A DNA stretch of 6,944 nt from Bacteroidales bacterium UBA5537 (GTDB taxonomy: Bacteria; Bacteroidota; Bacteroidia; Bacteroidales; Lentimicrobiaceae), in the NCBI GenBank assembly GCA_002426025.1, contig DINP01000002.1, positions 4,017 through 10,960 on the forward strand, given 5' to 3'. Each line of letters begins with the position of its first letter. Positions within the stretch are counted from its first letter, which is position 1. Both the position numbers and the translations under genes were made by a program. Below are positions 1 to 6,613 of this stretch, in pieces. The notes under the pieces are model-generated. The model searched no databases and was not told the origin of the DNA. It was given only the letters and a program-made list of their open reading frames with translations.

Positions 1-779
1 AGGTTGAGCGCTGCAAGTTTATATTTCGTAAGCCCGACTATCGGGTGTTTTTCACCATAAAAAGCAAGCTGGTTCTTTATCACAAAACGATAAACATCAA
101 TGGCTTCGGAAGTTTTTCCCGCTTCGGACAGTACATCTGCAAGCCCCATTCCGGTGTTGATGGTCTGCTCGTGAACCTCGCCATATTGCCGGATACTGGT
201 TTCAAGAACCCTCTTCAACATGGCTTCAGCATTCGCAAGATCGCCGCTTTTTTGATAGCAATCAGCCATGTTCGACAGGGTTATCAAGGTGTCGTTGTGG
301 CTTTCGCCCAGTAAATCCTGTTGCTTCTGTGCAACGAGCGTCAATATTCCAAGCGCAGCAGCCGTATCGCCTTTCAACGATTTACACACACCCAGGCTGT
401 TCATAGTTTTAAGCGTTAACCGGTGTTGATCACCATAAAGTGCTTTCCTGATTCCAAGCACCTTTTCAAAAACAACCTCGGCTTCATCCAACTTTTGGTT
501 GCTCATGTAAAGTATGCCGATGTTTGATTGAATCTGCTGATAAAGCGAATGTTCAGGGCCCAGGGCATCAAAAACGATTTTCGAAGCAAGCCGGTAATTC
601 TTCTCGGCCAGCTCAAAATTCTTCTGTACATCGTACATACGGCCCAGGTTGTTGTACTGAATGGCGAGGCGCACGCTCTTTCCGCCAAAGCGATCGCTAT
701 AAAATGCAATGGCATCCTGAAAAAGGATTTCAGCGATTTCAAACTTACCGGCACTTTTGTATTGTTGTCCTAGTAAATC
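1..779 (-). repeat. TPR array with exact 42-residue (126-base) period
   Basis: Within the STAND protein, a conserved glycine closes each helical pair at residues 766, 808, 850, 892, 934 and 976, exactly 42 apart. It is usually followed by an acidic residue and a histidine (GPEH, GDQH, GESH, GEVH, GEKH). Each unit carries a helix of the form NxLGxxY or close to it, then a helix like LAEKNYRLA or LDEAEVVFEKVL. This is the 42-residue kinesin-light-chain/TPR_12 style, not the 34-residue TPR. Six units are complete and a seventh is cut by the window edge. The DNA has diverged between units, so these are protein repeats and not recent tandem duplications. TPR surfaces bind peptides or proteins, and in STAND proteins the C-terminal repeats usually hold the sensor (family knowledge). 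Confidence 0.9.
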
Positions 780-2981
780 AAGCGAATCGGCAATGTCTTC
801 ATCTTGCTGAAAAGGCAACAGATTTTCGAGAATATAGGCCGAAGCATCAGCATATCCCAACTGACTGTAAATAATGGAAAGTTCTTTTAGTGCCTCAAAA
901 ACAAATACACTTCGGGTGCGCGATTGGTTAAACAGCTCAAGCACCAGGTTGAAGAAAGGAATGGCATGCCGGGGGTCATCGTGCATCCCCAGCAAATGGC
1001 CGGCAACAAAACAGGCCTTAATACGCTCCGGACCATCTTCAGACTGCCGGAGAAAATCGTTTATGGCATCAGTAAATGCCTCATGTAGTTCAATTTCACC
1101 TTTCAACAGACTCAGGAACGAGGGCACCGCTTCACCGCGTTTTTCGAACAGATGCATCACAGCCGGCATAAAGGTGAAAACCGCCTTGAGTAAACCCATA
1201 TTATTTGACCGGGCAGCAAGATCGGGCAGTTCTTCCATTATCCTCGGCAATTCTTCATTGCCTGACTTTACAGATAAAAGCTTGAAACGATCGTAGAAAT
1301 AGCTGAGAAAGGGGTTCAAATGGGTTTGAAGCTCCTGATCGTTGGCGATGTATTTGTGTTGTATCGCTTGCTCAATGTAAGGATTGTTGAAGGATAGAAC
1401 TCCGCCTTTGTTAATAATTTGATAGTCAAGTGCATTGTAAATCTGCGACCAGCGCAGGCGCGAAACCTGATTGATGTTGAGAATCTCATTCTCGGTTAAA
1501 CCATGCCTGGCGAGCCGAATGGAAGTCAGTACGCTACTGAGCTTAAATTCTTTACCGGCAAAATCCTGTTCGAGCCGTTGAAGAAATGCAGCAAAAAAGT
1601 GATCGGTGGTTTTTGCAGCAGTGTAATAGTCCACATGTGCTGAAAGCTGCTCGTGCAAACCGAAAATGCGCAACTCATTCAGCAGGGTGAAGAGCACAAT
1701 TGGCTTTCCTGCTAACGGAAATCCGCTGATGTTGTCGAGTAGTTCTCCCGGAAGTTTCTTCGAGTAAAAGTCGAGATAGCTGATCGCAATATTTTTGATT
1801 GCTTCAGGCGAAATTGCTTTCAATTCAACTTTGGCGAACTGTTGCTTATGCAGGATTTCGCAATGGTTTGCCGACGATGTGGAAAGTAACAGGCTTACAT
1901 TTCGCGGAAGCGCACCCGGAACCCATTGCAACCGGCTATTGGCCTCATTGGCATTCAGTTGCTCAATGCCATCAAGTACAATCAGCAGTTCTTTTTCTTC
2001 AGGAACGGCGTTTAAAAATGCACTCAGCAAATCGCCCAGATTTTCAACCTTTTTCGGAATCTGATATTCTATGTCAAACCTGCGCTTTATTTCTTCCGCA
2101 ATAAAGGAAGCCATGAATTCGAGGCTGCTGCTTTTTGGGGAAGTTCCACAAAAAAAGAAGGCCACCTCTTTCGATGCAGGGGTTTCGTTGATCAGATTTG
2201 CCAGCACAGCCGATTTTCCCTGACCCTTTTCGCCAAACAATACAACCTTGCCTTTTTCGGCGAGCTCAGATTGTATATTCTTAATTTTCAGGTCATAATC
2301 TTTATAAAAATGGGTATGACTTTGCAGAAAACCCCAATGATTCAGCTTCTCCCTACCATGATCGTCAGGGATTTCTTCGGCAGGGTAATCCTGCTGAATC
2401 TGGTTCCACAAATCTTCGAGAATTGATTTGCCGAGGGATTCAATACTTCCGTAATTCCTTACCGGGAATTTTTCCTGCTGTTTCAGACTTTCTTTCAGTG
2501 CGTTCAGTTTAATGATGTCAGGTTCAGCTTCATTTAAATCACCTGCAGCTTCTTTCAGGTAAAAGAAAGCCCGGCCATCCATGTTGGGATTCCTCAGCAC
2601 GCCATATTGAATCTCCATTTCAGTGATGCTCAGGCCGTTTTCAATGTCATCCTTCGTCCAGGGAAACGATTCAACGATTTTCTGATGCTTTACATATTCG
2701 GCAGCCGATGGCACCCAACCGTAGCGGTTTCCTAAAATACCGATAAAATAAGGCCTGCTTTTATCAATCTCACTGAGGCAGATTTCAATTACTTTCCCTT
2801 CTTTGGTGTCTTCTTCGGGAATACCCCAACGGAGGTCAACTTCAGTGATTTCGAGGAACCTGCTTTTGCATCGTCTTCTAAGTTCAGGAAAAATAATTTT
2901 CATCAGGTGTTCACGCTCCTGCATCATATCGCTGAAAGTTGAAGAGATAAAGATGCGGATGAACCGTTGTCGAAATTTCAT
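1..2981 (-). CDS. DUF4062-STAND NTPase-TPR protein, partial (C-terminus beyond window)
   Basis: The frame is open from an ATG at 2981 to the window edge, giving 993 complete codons with no stop, so the C-terminus is missing. Residues 7-90 form a DUF4062 domain, with RIFISSTFSDMMQERE near the start, EVDLRWG at 47-53 and GILGNRYGW at 81-89. A linker (about 110-215) contains SITEMEIQYGVL. The NTPase follows: Walker A GEKGQGKS at 250-257, Walker B LLIVLDGIE at 332-340, a sensor-like strand NVSLLLST at 361-368, and a winged-helix-like segment at about 478-545. Residues 555-727 look helical. From about 728 there are kinesin-light-chain-like TPRs. This order matches animal NPHP3/TEP1-type STAND proteins. 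Such NTPases are known to act as ATP-driven switches that oligomerise on sensing a trigger, and here the TPRs would be the sensor (inference). The gene begins 6 bases after the RyR membrane-protein gene, so the two probably form one operon. The family call is secure, but the biological role is not. Anti-phage defence is a reasonable guess. Confidence 0.93.
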   Translation of the reverse strand, partial: MKFRQRFIRIFISSTFSDMMQEREHLMKIIFPELRRRCKSRFLEITEVDLRWGIPEEDTKEGKVIEICLSEIDKSRPYFIGILGNRYGWVPSAAEYVKHQKIVESFPWTKDDIENGLSITEMEIQYGVLRNPNMDGRAFFYLKEAAGDLNEAEPDIIKLNALKESLKQQEKFPVRNYGSIESLGKSILEDLWNQIQQDYPAEEIPDDHGREKLNHWGFLQSHTHFYKDYDLKIKNIQSELAEKGKVVLFGEKGQGKSAVLANLINETPASKEVAFFFCGTSPKSSSLEFMASFIAEEIKRRFDIEYQIPKKVENLGDLLSAFLNAVPEEKELLIVLDGIEQLNANEANSRLQWVPGALPRNVSLLLSTSSANHCEILHKQQFAKVELKAISPEAIKNIAISYLDFYSKKLPGELLDNISGFPLAGKPIVLFTLLNELRIFGLHEQLSAHVDYYTAAKTTDHFFAAFLQRLEQDFAGKEFKLSSVLTSIRLARHGLTENEILNINQVSRLRWSQIYNALDYQIINKGGVLSFNNPYIEQAIQHKYIANDQELQTHLNPFLSYFYDRFKLLSVKSGNEELPRIMEELPDLAARSNNMGLLKAVFTFMPAVMHLFEKRGEAVPSFLSLLKGEIELHEAFTDAINDFLRQSEDGPERIKACFVAGHLLGMHDDPRHAIPFFNLVLELFNQSRTRSVFVFEALKELSIIYSQLGYADASAYILENLLPFQQDEDIADSLDLLGQQYKSAGKFEIAEILFQDAIAFYSDRFGGKSVRLAIQYNNLGRMYDVQKNFELAEKNYRLASKIVFDALGPEHSLYQQIQSNIGILYMSNQKLDEAEVVFEKVLGIRKALYGDQHRLTLKTMNSLGVCKSLKGDTAAALGILTLVAQKQQDLLGESHNDTLITLSNMADCYQKSGDLANAEAMLKRVLETSIRQYGEVHEQTINTGMGLADVLSEAGKTSEAIDVYRFVIKNQLAFYGEKHPIVGLTKYKLAALN

Positions 2982-3000
2982 TACAGCTTAATTTTGTGAT
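2982..3000 (-). promoter_or_regulatory. Gene junction without a Shine-Dalgarno sequence
   Basis: The stop TAA of the RyR protein (2990-2988) is followed by six bases, GCTGTA, and then the ATG of the STAND gene. The preceding bases (CACAAAATTAAG in coding direction) contain no purine-rich Shine-Dalgarno core. There is no room for a promoter in the spacer. Weak or absent Shine-Dalgarno sites are normal in Bacteroidetes. The spacing suggests co-transcription, and the STAND protein may be translated by reinitiation (inference). Confidence 0.5.
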
Positions 3001-4679
3001 GATTTGGTTTGATGTATGATTTTATATCCCAGCTCCTTAACCAGGTCGGGGATGTTCCGTATGGTATTGCGGTCGTAATCCTTTTTAATCTTGGAGAGCT
3101 CCTCATAGGGAATCAGATCGGTATGAATTTTTCTGGCATCATTCCTTACCGGACCGGGTTTCCAGCCTTTGTAGTACATGTAGGCGTTCCAGCGCTCATG
3201 TTCGGTTTTGCTCAGGGCTTCAAAACGCTCGTCTGTTGAAAGATCGTAGATTGTAACCGGCTCATTTTCAGGCACCATAATACAGCCAAGCGAACGAATT
3301 TTAATTTTGATATGGTCAGCCTGGATGCGGTTTCGGTTGCGCACTTCATCCGATAACAGGTGCCAGGACCTTTGGGTGGGCAGTGTGTCATCGATGGAAT
3401 CCAGCTTTTTCAGGTAGTCGTTATGAATAATCTCCGCAAAGCGGTCAATGGACTCATCAATAATGTGCTCAAAAACCGTTGCCTGTTCCGAAATATTTTC
3501 AATCACAACCGGCATTTTCTTTATAAGGGACGCCACCGGATAAGGGTTGTCAGTCAACACGATTTTAGGAACAGGTCGTAGTATATAGTTCATCTGAAAA
3601 GCCGAAAAAGCCTTCAGCAAAGTAGTCTCGTCCCTTTCGGCAAGGTAAATGGCCGCAACAGCCTGATCAAAATCCTGAAGATCTTCCAAAGGAAAACTAT
3701 TGATTTCGAGCATATTGCGCAATTGATATCTGGCTTCAAATTGTTTAAAGCCTTCCGTAGAATCAGCAAATAAATATATCCGAAGTTTCAAATGGTTTAT
3801 ATAATGGCTGTGCAGCGCCAGATTAATGATCAGTCTTTCGGATATTTCGTTGTACCCGACAAGGCAAACCTGTTGCTGAGGATCGGACATTGCTGTTACC
3901 GGCTTATACACATCGGGCGCATGGCTGATCATTATTTTACGGATTGCCGCATCTTTGTAATTCAGATAACGGATCGTTAAATGCCTGTGATTGATAACGT
4001 TGTCTCTTACCTGCTCCATAATTTCGAGATCGGCGCTGTATTCCATCCATTCAGGATTGTTGAACAGGATAATCACATCAAGCGGTTTGACAACCTTTTG
4101 CAGATCAATGGCATGAATCAACTCTTTGACAAATAGAAGGCTGCGGGTATCGTTTTCGTATGAAACAATAAAATACCTCGATTTGTAAAATCCGATGGAT
4201 TCAAGAGCGGCTGCGCCCGGATGTTCCATTTTTAACTGAAGCAGTTCTTCATGTTCAGTATCTTCTGTATTTACCGGACCTTTTGCATTTAAAAGCACAT
4301 TTTGTTTTCCTCGCTGTGTAAGATTCCTCACGAGTTGCAGATTGTTGGATGCATCTCCGCAAACAATGATGTGCTCTCTGAAAGACTTCATTTTCCTCTG
4401 TTTGAGTTTTGAAGAAAAGAGTCTTAAAAACCCCTGAATGATTGCAGTAGCCAGTGAAACAGGCGCCAGAAACCGGGCAATGTTCAGGGGCAGGTTTACC
4501 ACCGTTGATTCGAAACTGCCATCAATGGTAAAAAGCCGCAATATCGCGTAAGCGAGGTCGGAAATGGTATAGGGAATATTGTATCTTTTGAAGTAAATTG
4601 AATAGCCGATAATGGCAAGAATTACTGAAAGACCAATCAGCAGATAGGAGAAATTTTTTCTGAAGAACGAGCGGCTCAT
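2988..4679 (-). CDS. 2-TM membrane protein with paired RCK/TrkA-N-like domains and a C-terminal RyR domain
   Basis: This is a 563-residue protein. Membrane helices lie at about 11-30 and 63-88. Between them, residues 41-57 (with LRLFTIDGS) sit where a pore helix and filter would be in a two-helix channel, but the K+ signature TVGYG is absent. A basic stretch (91-102) leads to a first Rossmann/TrkA-N-like domain (about 102-215, beginning HIIVCGDASNN) and a second (about 269-400, VCLVGYNEISERL). A helical linker contains RNRNRIQADHIKIK (447-460). The C-terminus is a RyR domain (Pfam PF02026; about 487-553): EHERW at 493-497, GW at 505-506, GPVRND at 509-514, HTDLIPYEEL at 519-528 and DYDRNT at 534-539. 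RCK domains gate ion channels by binding nucleotides or ions. RyR domains occur in animal calcium-release channels and in bacterial proteins of uncertain ligand. A ligand-gated membrane effector paired with the downstream STAND protein is an inference. The ATG start is followed by SRSFFRKNF, a sensible N-terminus before the first helix. Confidence 0.93.
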   Translation of the reverse strand: MSRSFFRKNFSYLLIGLSVILAIIGYSIYFKRYNIPYTISDLAYAILRLFTIDGSFESTVVNLPLNIARFLAPVSLATAIIQGFLRLFSSKLKQRKMKSFREHIIVCGDASNNLQLVRNLTQRGKQNVLLNAKGPVNTEDTEHEELLQLKMEHPGAAALESIGFYKSRYFIVSYENDTRSLLFVKELIHAIDLQKVVKPLDVIILFNNPEWMEYSADLEIMEQVRDNVINHRHLTIRYLNYKDAAIRKIMISHAPDVYKPVTAMSDPQQQVCLVGYNEISERLIINLALHSHYINHLKLRIYLFADSTEGFKQFEARYQLRNMLEINSFPLEDLQDFDQAVAAIYLAERDETTLLKAFSAFQMNYILRPVPKIVLTDNPYPVASLIKKMPVVIENISEQATVFEHIIDESIDRFAEIIHNDYLKKLDSIDDTLPTQRSWHLLSDEVRNRNRIQADHIKIKIRSLGCIMVPENEPVTIYDLSTDERFEALSKTEHERWNAYMYYKGWKPGPVRNDARKIHTDLIPYEELSKIKKDYDRNTIRNIPDLVKELGYKIIHQTKSSQN

Positions 4680-4699
4680 ATTGGGATAAATTAAATGCT

Positions 4700-4770
4700 T
4701 ACACCGCTGAAATGTAGGAAAAAATATAAAGAAACTAAAATCTTAGAGCTGTGAAATTATTCCAAATTCT
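4700..4770 (-). promoter_or_regulatory. Possible promoter region of the RyR-STAND operon
   Basis: The 146 bases between the acyltransferase stop and the RyR-protein start are the only place for an operon promoter. Two weak matches to the Bacteroidetes sigma-ABfr pattern (TTTG, about 19 bases, TAnnTTTG) can be read on the minus strand. One is TTTA (4739-4736), a 19-base spacer, then TACATTTC (4716-4709), with one mismatch in each box. The other is TTTG (4766-4763), a 17-base spacer, then TAAGATTT (4745-4738), with two mismatches in the second box. The sequence is so AT-rich that both could be chance. No clear operator was seen, and the start has no Shine-Dalgarno site. Confidence 0.25.
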
Positions 4771-4825
4771 TGCTAAGCACTGATTCTTAGGGGGTAGGAA
4801 ATGTAATATCTGTTTTATGAGAACG

Positions 4826-5503
4826 CTAAATTTCCTTGTACCAAATGCCTTCTGAAAATTCTTCCCGATGCAGAAGATGAAGTTTGTTAGAAAACAGGTT
4901 CTCAAATTTTTGCGCCAAACCAGAAATATAGTCGGCAGGTTCAAGCAGCAATCTGAATTTTAAATCTTTTGTCGCCAATGCCTTAACTGCTTTGCGAATT
5001 TTTACTGCCGACTTTTCAAAACTATGTATGGTCATCTCATAGCGCTGATTTTCAATGTTTTCCTGCCCGGCACAAAGTGTATAGCCCAGTTGCAGGTTGA
5101 AATCAATGGCATTTTTATTCGAGCGAAGGATATGAGCAAACTGCTTGTTCCAATCGAGAAAATAGAAAGTCGTTTCAATTCCGGCCACGGAAACCAGATA
5201 AGGGACAAAAGTGGCATAAAATTCGGTGCGGCCAAGGAACAATCCCGATTCAGAGGTGCGCGCTTCCCAATCCACCTGCTTATCGTTCAGCAGCCCGATT
5301 TTCTCACCATTGTAATGGATAAGCAAATAGTTGTTTTCAAGATTGTCCACGCTTTTGAACCATTCCATCTGTTGCTCAGGTGAAATCAGGTCGCGGTATG
5401 CCATGTTTAGCCGAACAGGATCGGAGTTTCGCCATTGCCTGACCAGCTCAATATCCTCCGCCTTAAGACGCTCAAGGGTAATACCGTATTTGAAAAGCTT
5501 CAT
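4826..5503 (-). CDS. GNAT-family N-acetyltransferase-like protein, possibly sugar-modifying
   Basis: This 225-residue protein is probably an acyl-CoA-dependent N-acyltransferase of the RimJ/RimL (Acetyltransf_3) type. The N-terminal GNAT pattern is clear: ITLERLKAEDIELVRQWRN (8-26), then ISPEQQMEWF (40-49) and a strand-turn-strand YLLIHYNGEKIGLL (59-72). The late GNAT helix reads SNKNAIDFNLQLGY (128-141), like the NxxAxxFYxxLGF segment of family members. The usual acetyl-CoA loop (Q/RxxGxG/A) is not obvious, so binding or activity may be atypical. About 60 residues after the GNAT core (165-225) have no recognised domain. The frame extends upstream to a GTG at 5563, but the ATG at 5503 is preferred because the GNAT homology starts immediately after it and the extra 20 residues fit nothing. 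Similar enzymes (for example the PseH group) acylate amino-sugars. The neighbouring glycosyltransferase supports that role, but the substrate is unknown. Confidence 0.8.
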   Translation of the reverse strand: MKLFKYGITLERLKAEDIELVRQWRNSDPVRLNMAYRDLISPEQQMEWFKSVDNLENNYLLIHYNGEKIGLLNDKQVDWEARTSESGLFLGRTEFYATFVPYLVSVAGIETTFYFLDWNKQFAHILRSNKNAIDFNLQLGYTLCAGQENIENQRYEMTIHSFEKSAVKIRKAVKALATKDLKFRLLLEPADYISGLAQKFENLFSNKLHLLHREEFSEGIWYKEI

Positions 5504-5584
5504 GGCAGAAGGGTGGTTTATTTTAAGTAGGTCATCACATTGTCCCAAAATCTGTCGGGGCACTATGACGTTGGATACTTAAAA

Positions 5585-5650
5585 GAATTGAGTAAAAAGA
5601 GCTCTCTGAAAAATAAGAAATCACAGAAGGTAATTGGATTACCTCAATTC
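5585..5650. repeat. Inverted repeat GAATTGAG / CTCAATTC
   Basis: GAATTGAG at 5585-5592 is matched by its exact reverse complement CTCAATTC at 5643-5650, separated by 50 bases. The pair encloses a smaller hairpin (5628-5644) and shares two bases with it. It lies between the glycosyltransferase stop and the acyltransferase start and contains no coding sequence. It may be a transcript stem in the intergenic leader. An eight-base match in AT-rich DNA could also be chance. Confidence 0.35.
5628..5644 (-). terminator. Possible terminator or stem-loop after the glycosyltransferase
   Basis: On the minus strand AGGTAAT, loop CCA and ATTACCT form a perfect 7-bp stem with a three-base loop, about 50 bases after the glycosyltransferase stop. 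A T-rich stretch (GATTTCTTATTTTTC) follows after a short gap instead of directly, so it is not a textbook intrinsic terminator. It may end or attenuate transcription before the acyltransferase gene. Confidence 0.3.
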
Positions 5651-5695
5651 CGATTCGAACCAACTTATATCTTAGCGTCATTACGTGAAAAATTC

Positions 5696-6613
5696 TTATT
5701 TCAGCATCTCCTTAATCGAGAACGGTGGTTTGCGGTTTTGCACCATGTAAATCCGGCTCAGGTATTCGCCAATCACGCCAAGTGAGAGCAAAATTACGCT
5801 GGTTGAAAAGAGGATTGCCACAATCAGTGCGGTAAATCCCAGGGGAACATCCATGGCTATTTTGCGGTAAATAAACATTACTCCAGCTATAAAACTGATA
5901 AATGCAGAAATCAGTCCGCCGTAAACCATCAGTTGCAATGGCAGTGCGGTGTAATAGATCACCAGGTTGGAAACCATCCTGAATAAGGAACGGGGTGTAT
6001 AAGACGATTTTTGAAATGGCCGGGCTTCATGCCTTACATTGACAAAAGAGATATGATTGGTGTACCAGTAAAATATTTCGTCGAGGTAAATAAAGTTGAT
6101 CTGATGGTTTAAAAGATTGCGTGCCAGACTGGCTTTCATCAGCCTGAAAGAGGAACCATCTCCCTTTTTACGGAAGATACGCCGCCCGCTTCGTTTTATC
6201 ACAGCACTGCCCACATTGCGGGCCATTGAGTGCTGCTTGTTAGTATAGATGCCATAAACCAGGTCAGCATCTGTTTCTTGCATTGCATCAACCAATTTTT
6301 CGATCTCTTCCGGTGGATTTTGCAGGTCGTCATCAATGGTGATGATGAACTCGCCATCGGCATGGGCAATACCGCAGAGCGTGGCATTGTGCTGCCCGAA
6401 GTTCTTGGCCAGCCTGATGCCTGTGATATTTTCGGGAAATTCGTTGCGCAGTTCTTCAATCACCTTCCAGCTTGCATCCACACTACCGTCGTCAACAAAG
6501 ATCATGCGGTAAGATTTTCCCAGATTGTCCATGGTGGCATTAGTGCGGCTAAACAAAGCTTTAAGCGATTCACTGCTGTTGAAAACCGGTACGATGATGG
6601 AATAGTCGGGCAT
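5696..6613 (-). CDS. GtrB/ArnC-type family 2 glycosyltransferase (polyprenyl-phosphate sugar transferase-like)
   Basis: This 305-residue membrane-anchored GT-A enzyme is a typical length for the DPM1/GtrB/ArnC group. The N-terminal catalytic domain starts at once with YSIIVPVFNSSESL. It has the nucleotide-binding VDDGS at 40-44, KNFGQHNA at 70-77, and the metal-binding DDD at 94-96 in IDDDLQNPPEE. GDGSSFRLM at 151-159 and a KSSYTPRSLFRM segment at 202-213 precede the membrane part. Two hydrophobic helices follow (about 223-248 and 258-284), then a short basic tail. Family members move a sugar from a nucleotide donor to undecaprenyl phosphate on the cytoplasmic face, for O-antigen glucosylation, lipid A aminoarabinose or similar. 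All expected motifs are intact, so it is probably active. The sugar cannot be read from sequence. Its leader is an AT-rich heptad repeat without a Shine-Dalgarno site. Confidence 0.93.
   Translation of the reverse strand: MPDYSIIVPVFNSSESLKALFSRTNATMDNLGKSYRMIFVDDGSVDASWKVIEELRNEFPENITGIRLAKNFGQHNATLCGIAHADGEFIITIDDDLQNPPEEIEKLVDAMQETDADLVYGIYTNKQHSMARNVGSAVIKRSGRRIFRKKGDGSSFRLMKASLARNLLNHQINFIYLDEIFYWYTNHISFVNVRHEARPFQKSSYTPRSLFRMVSNLVIYYTALPLQLMVYGGLISAFISFIAGVMFIYRKIAMDVPLGFTALIVAILFSTSVILLSLGVIGEYLSRIYMVQNRKPPFSIKEMLK

Noticed and set aside
1..779. CRISPR-like or tandem DNA repeat
   Set aside because: The 126-base period is seen only at protein level. DNA units are diverged and coding throughout, so this is a TPR array.
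874..1296. Plus-strand open frame of 140 codons
   Set aside because: It lies opposite the STAND coding frame, has no recognisable domain and a serine/arginine-rich shadow composition. The minus-strand frame carries clear family motifs.
4416..4679. Canonical potassium channel
   Set aside because: There is no TVGYG or similar filter. The topology only resembles a two-helix channel, so the call was kept to channel-like membrane protein.
4776..4793. CTAAG...CTTAG inverted repeat as a terminator after the acyltransferase
   Set aside because: It is only a 5-bp stem with an 8-base loop and no T-run after it on the minus strand, too weak to call.
4735..4944. Minus-strand open frame of 69 codons
   Set aside because: It overlaps the 3' end of the acyltransferase gene in another frame, has no domain, and its residues read as an out-of-frame shadow of that gene.
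5024..5383. Plus-strand open frame of 119 codons
   Set aside because: It is antisense to the acyltransferase gene, which shows GNAT motifs. The plus-strand product matches nothing and is a shadow.
5504..5563. Upstream GTG start giving the acyltransferase 20 more residues
   Set aside because: The extra residues fit no part of the GNAT fold, and the ATG at 5503 sits directly before the first conserved strand.
5652..5661. tRNA T-loop-like sequence (GGTTCGAATC on the minus strand)
   Set aside because: No acceptor stem, anticodon arm or D arm can be built around it, and the T-stem itself does not pair. It is neither a tRNA nor a convincing attachment-site remnant.
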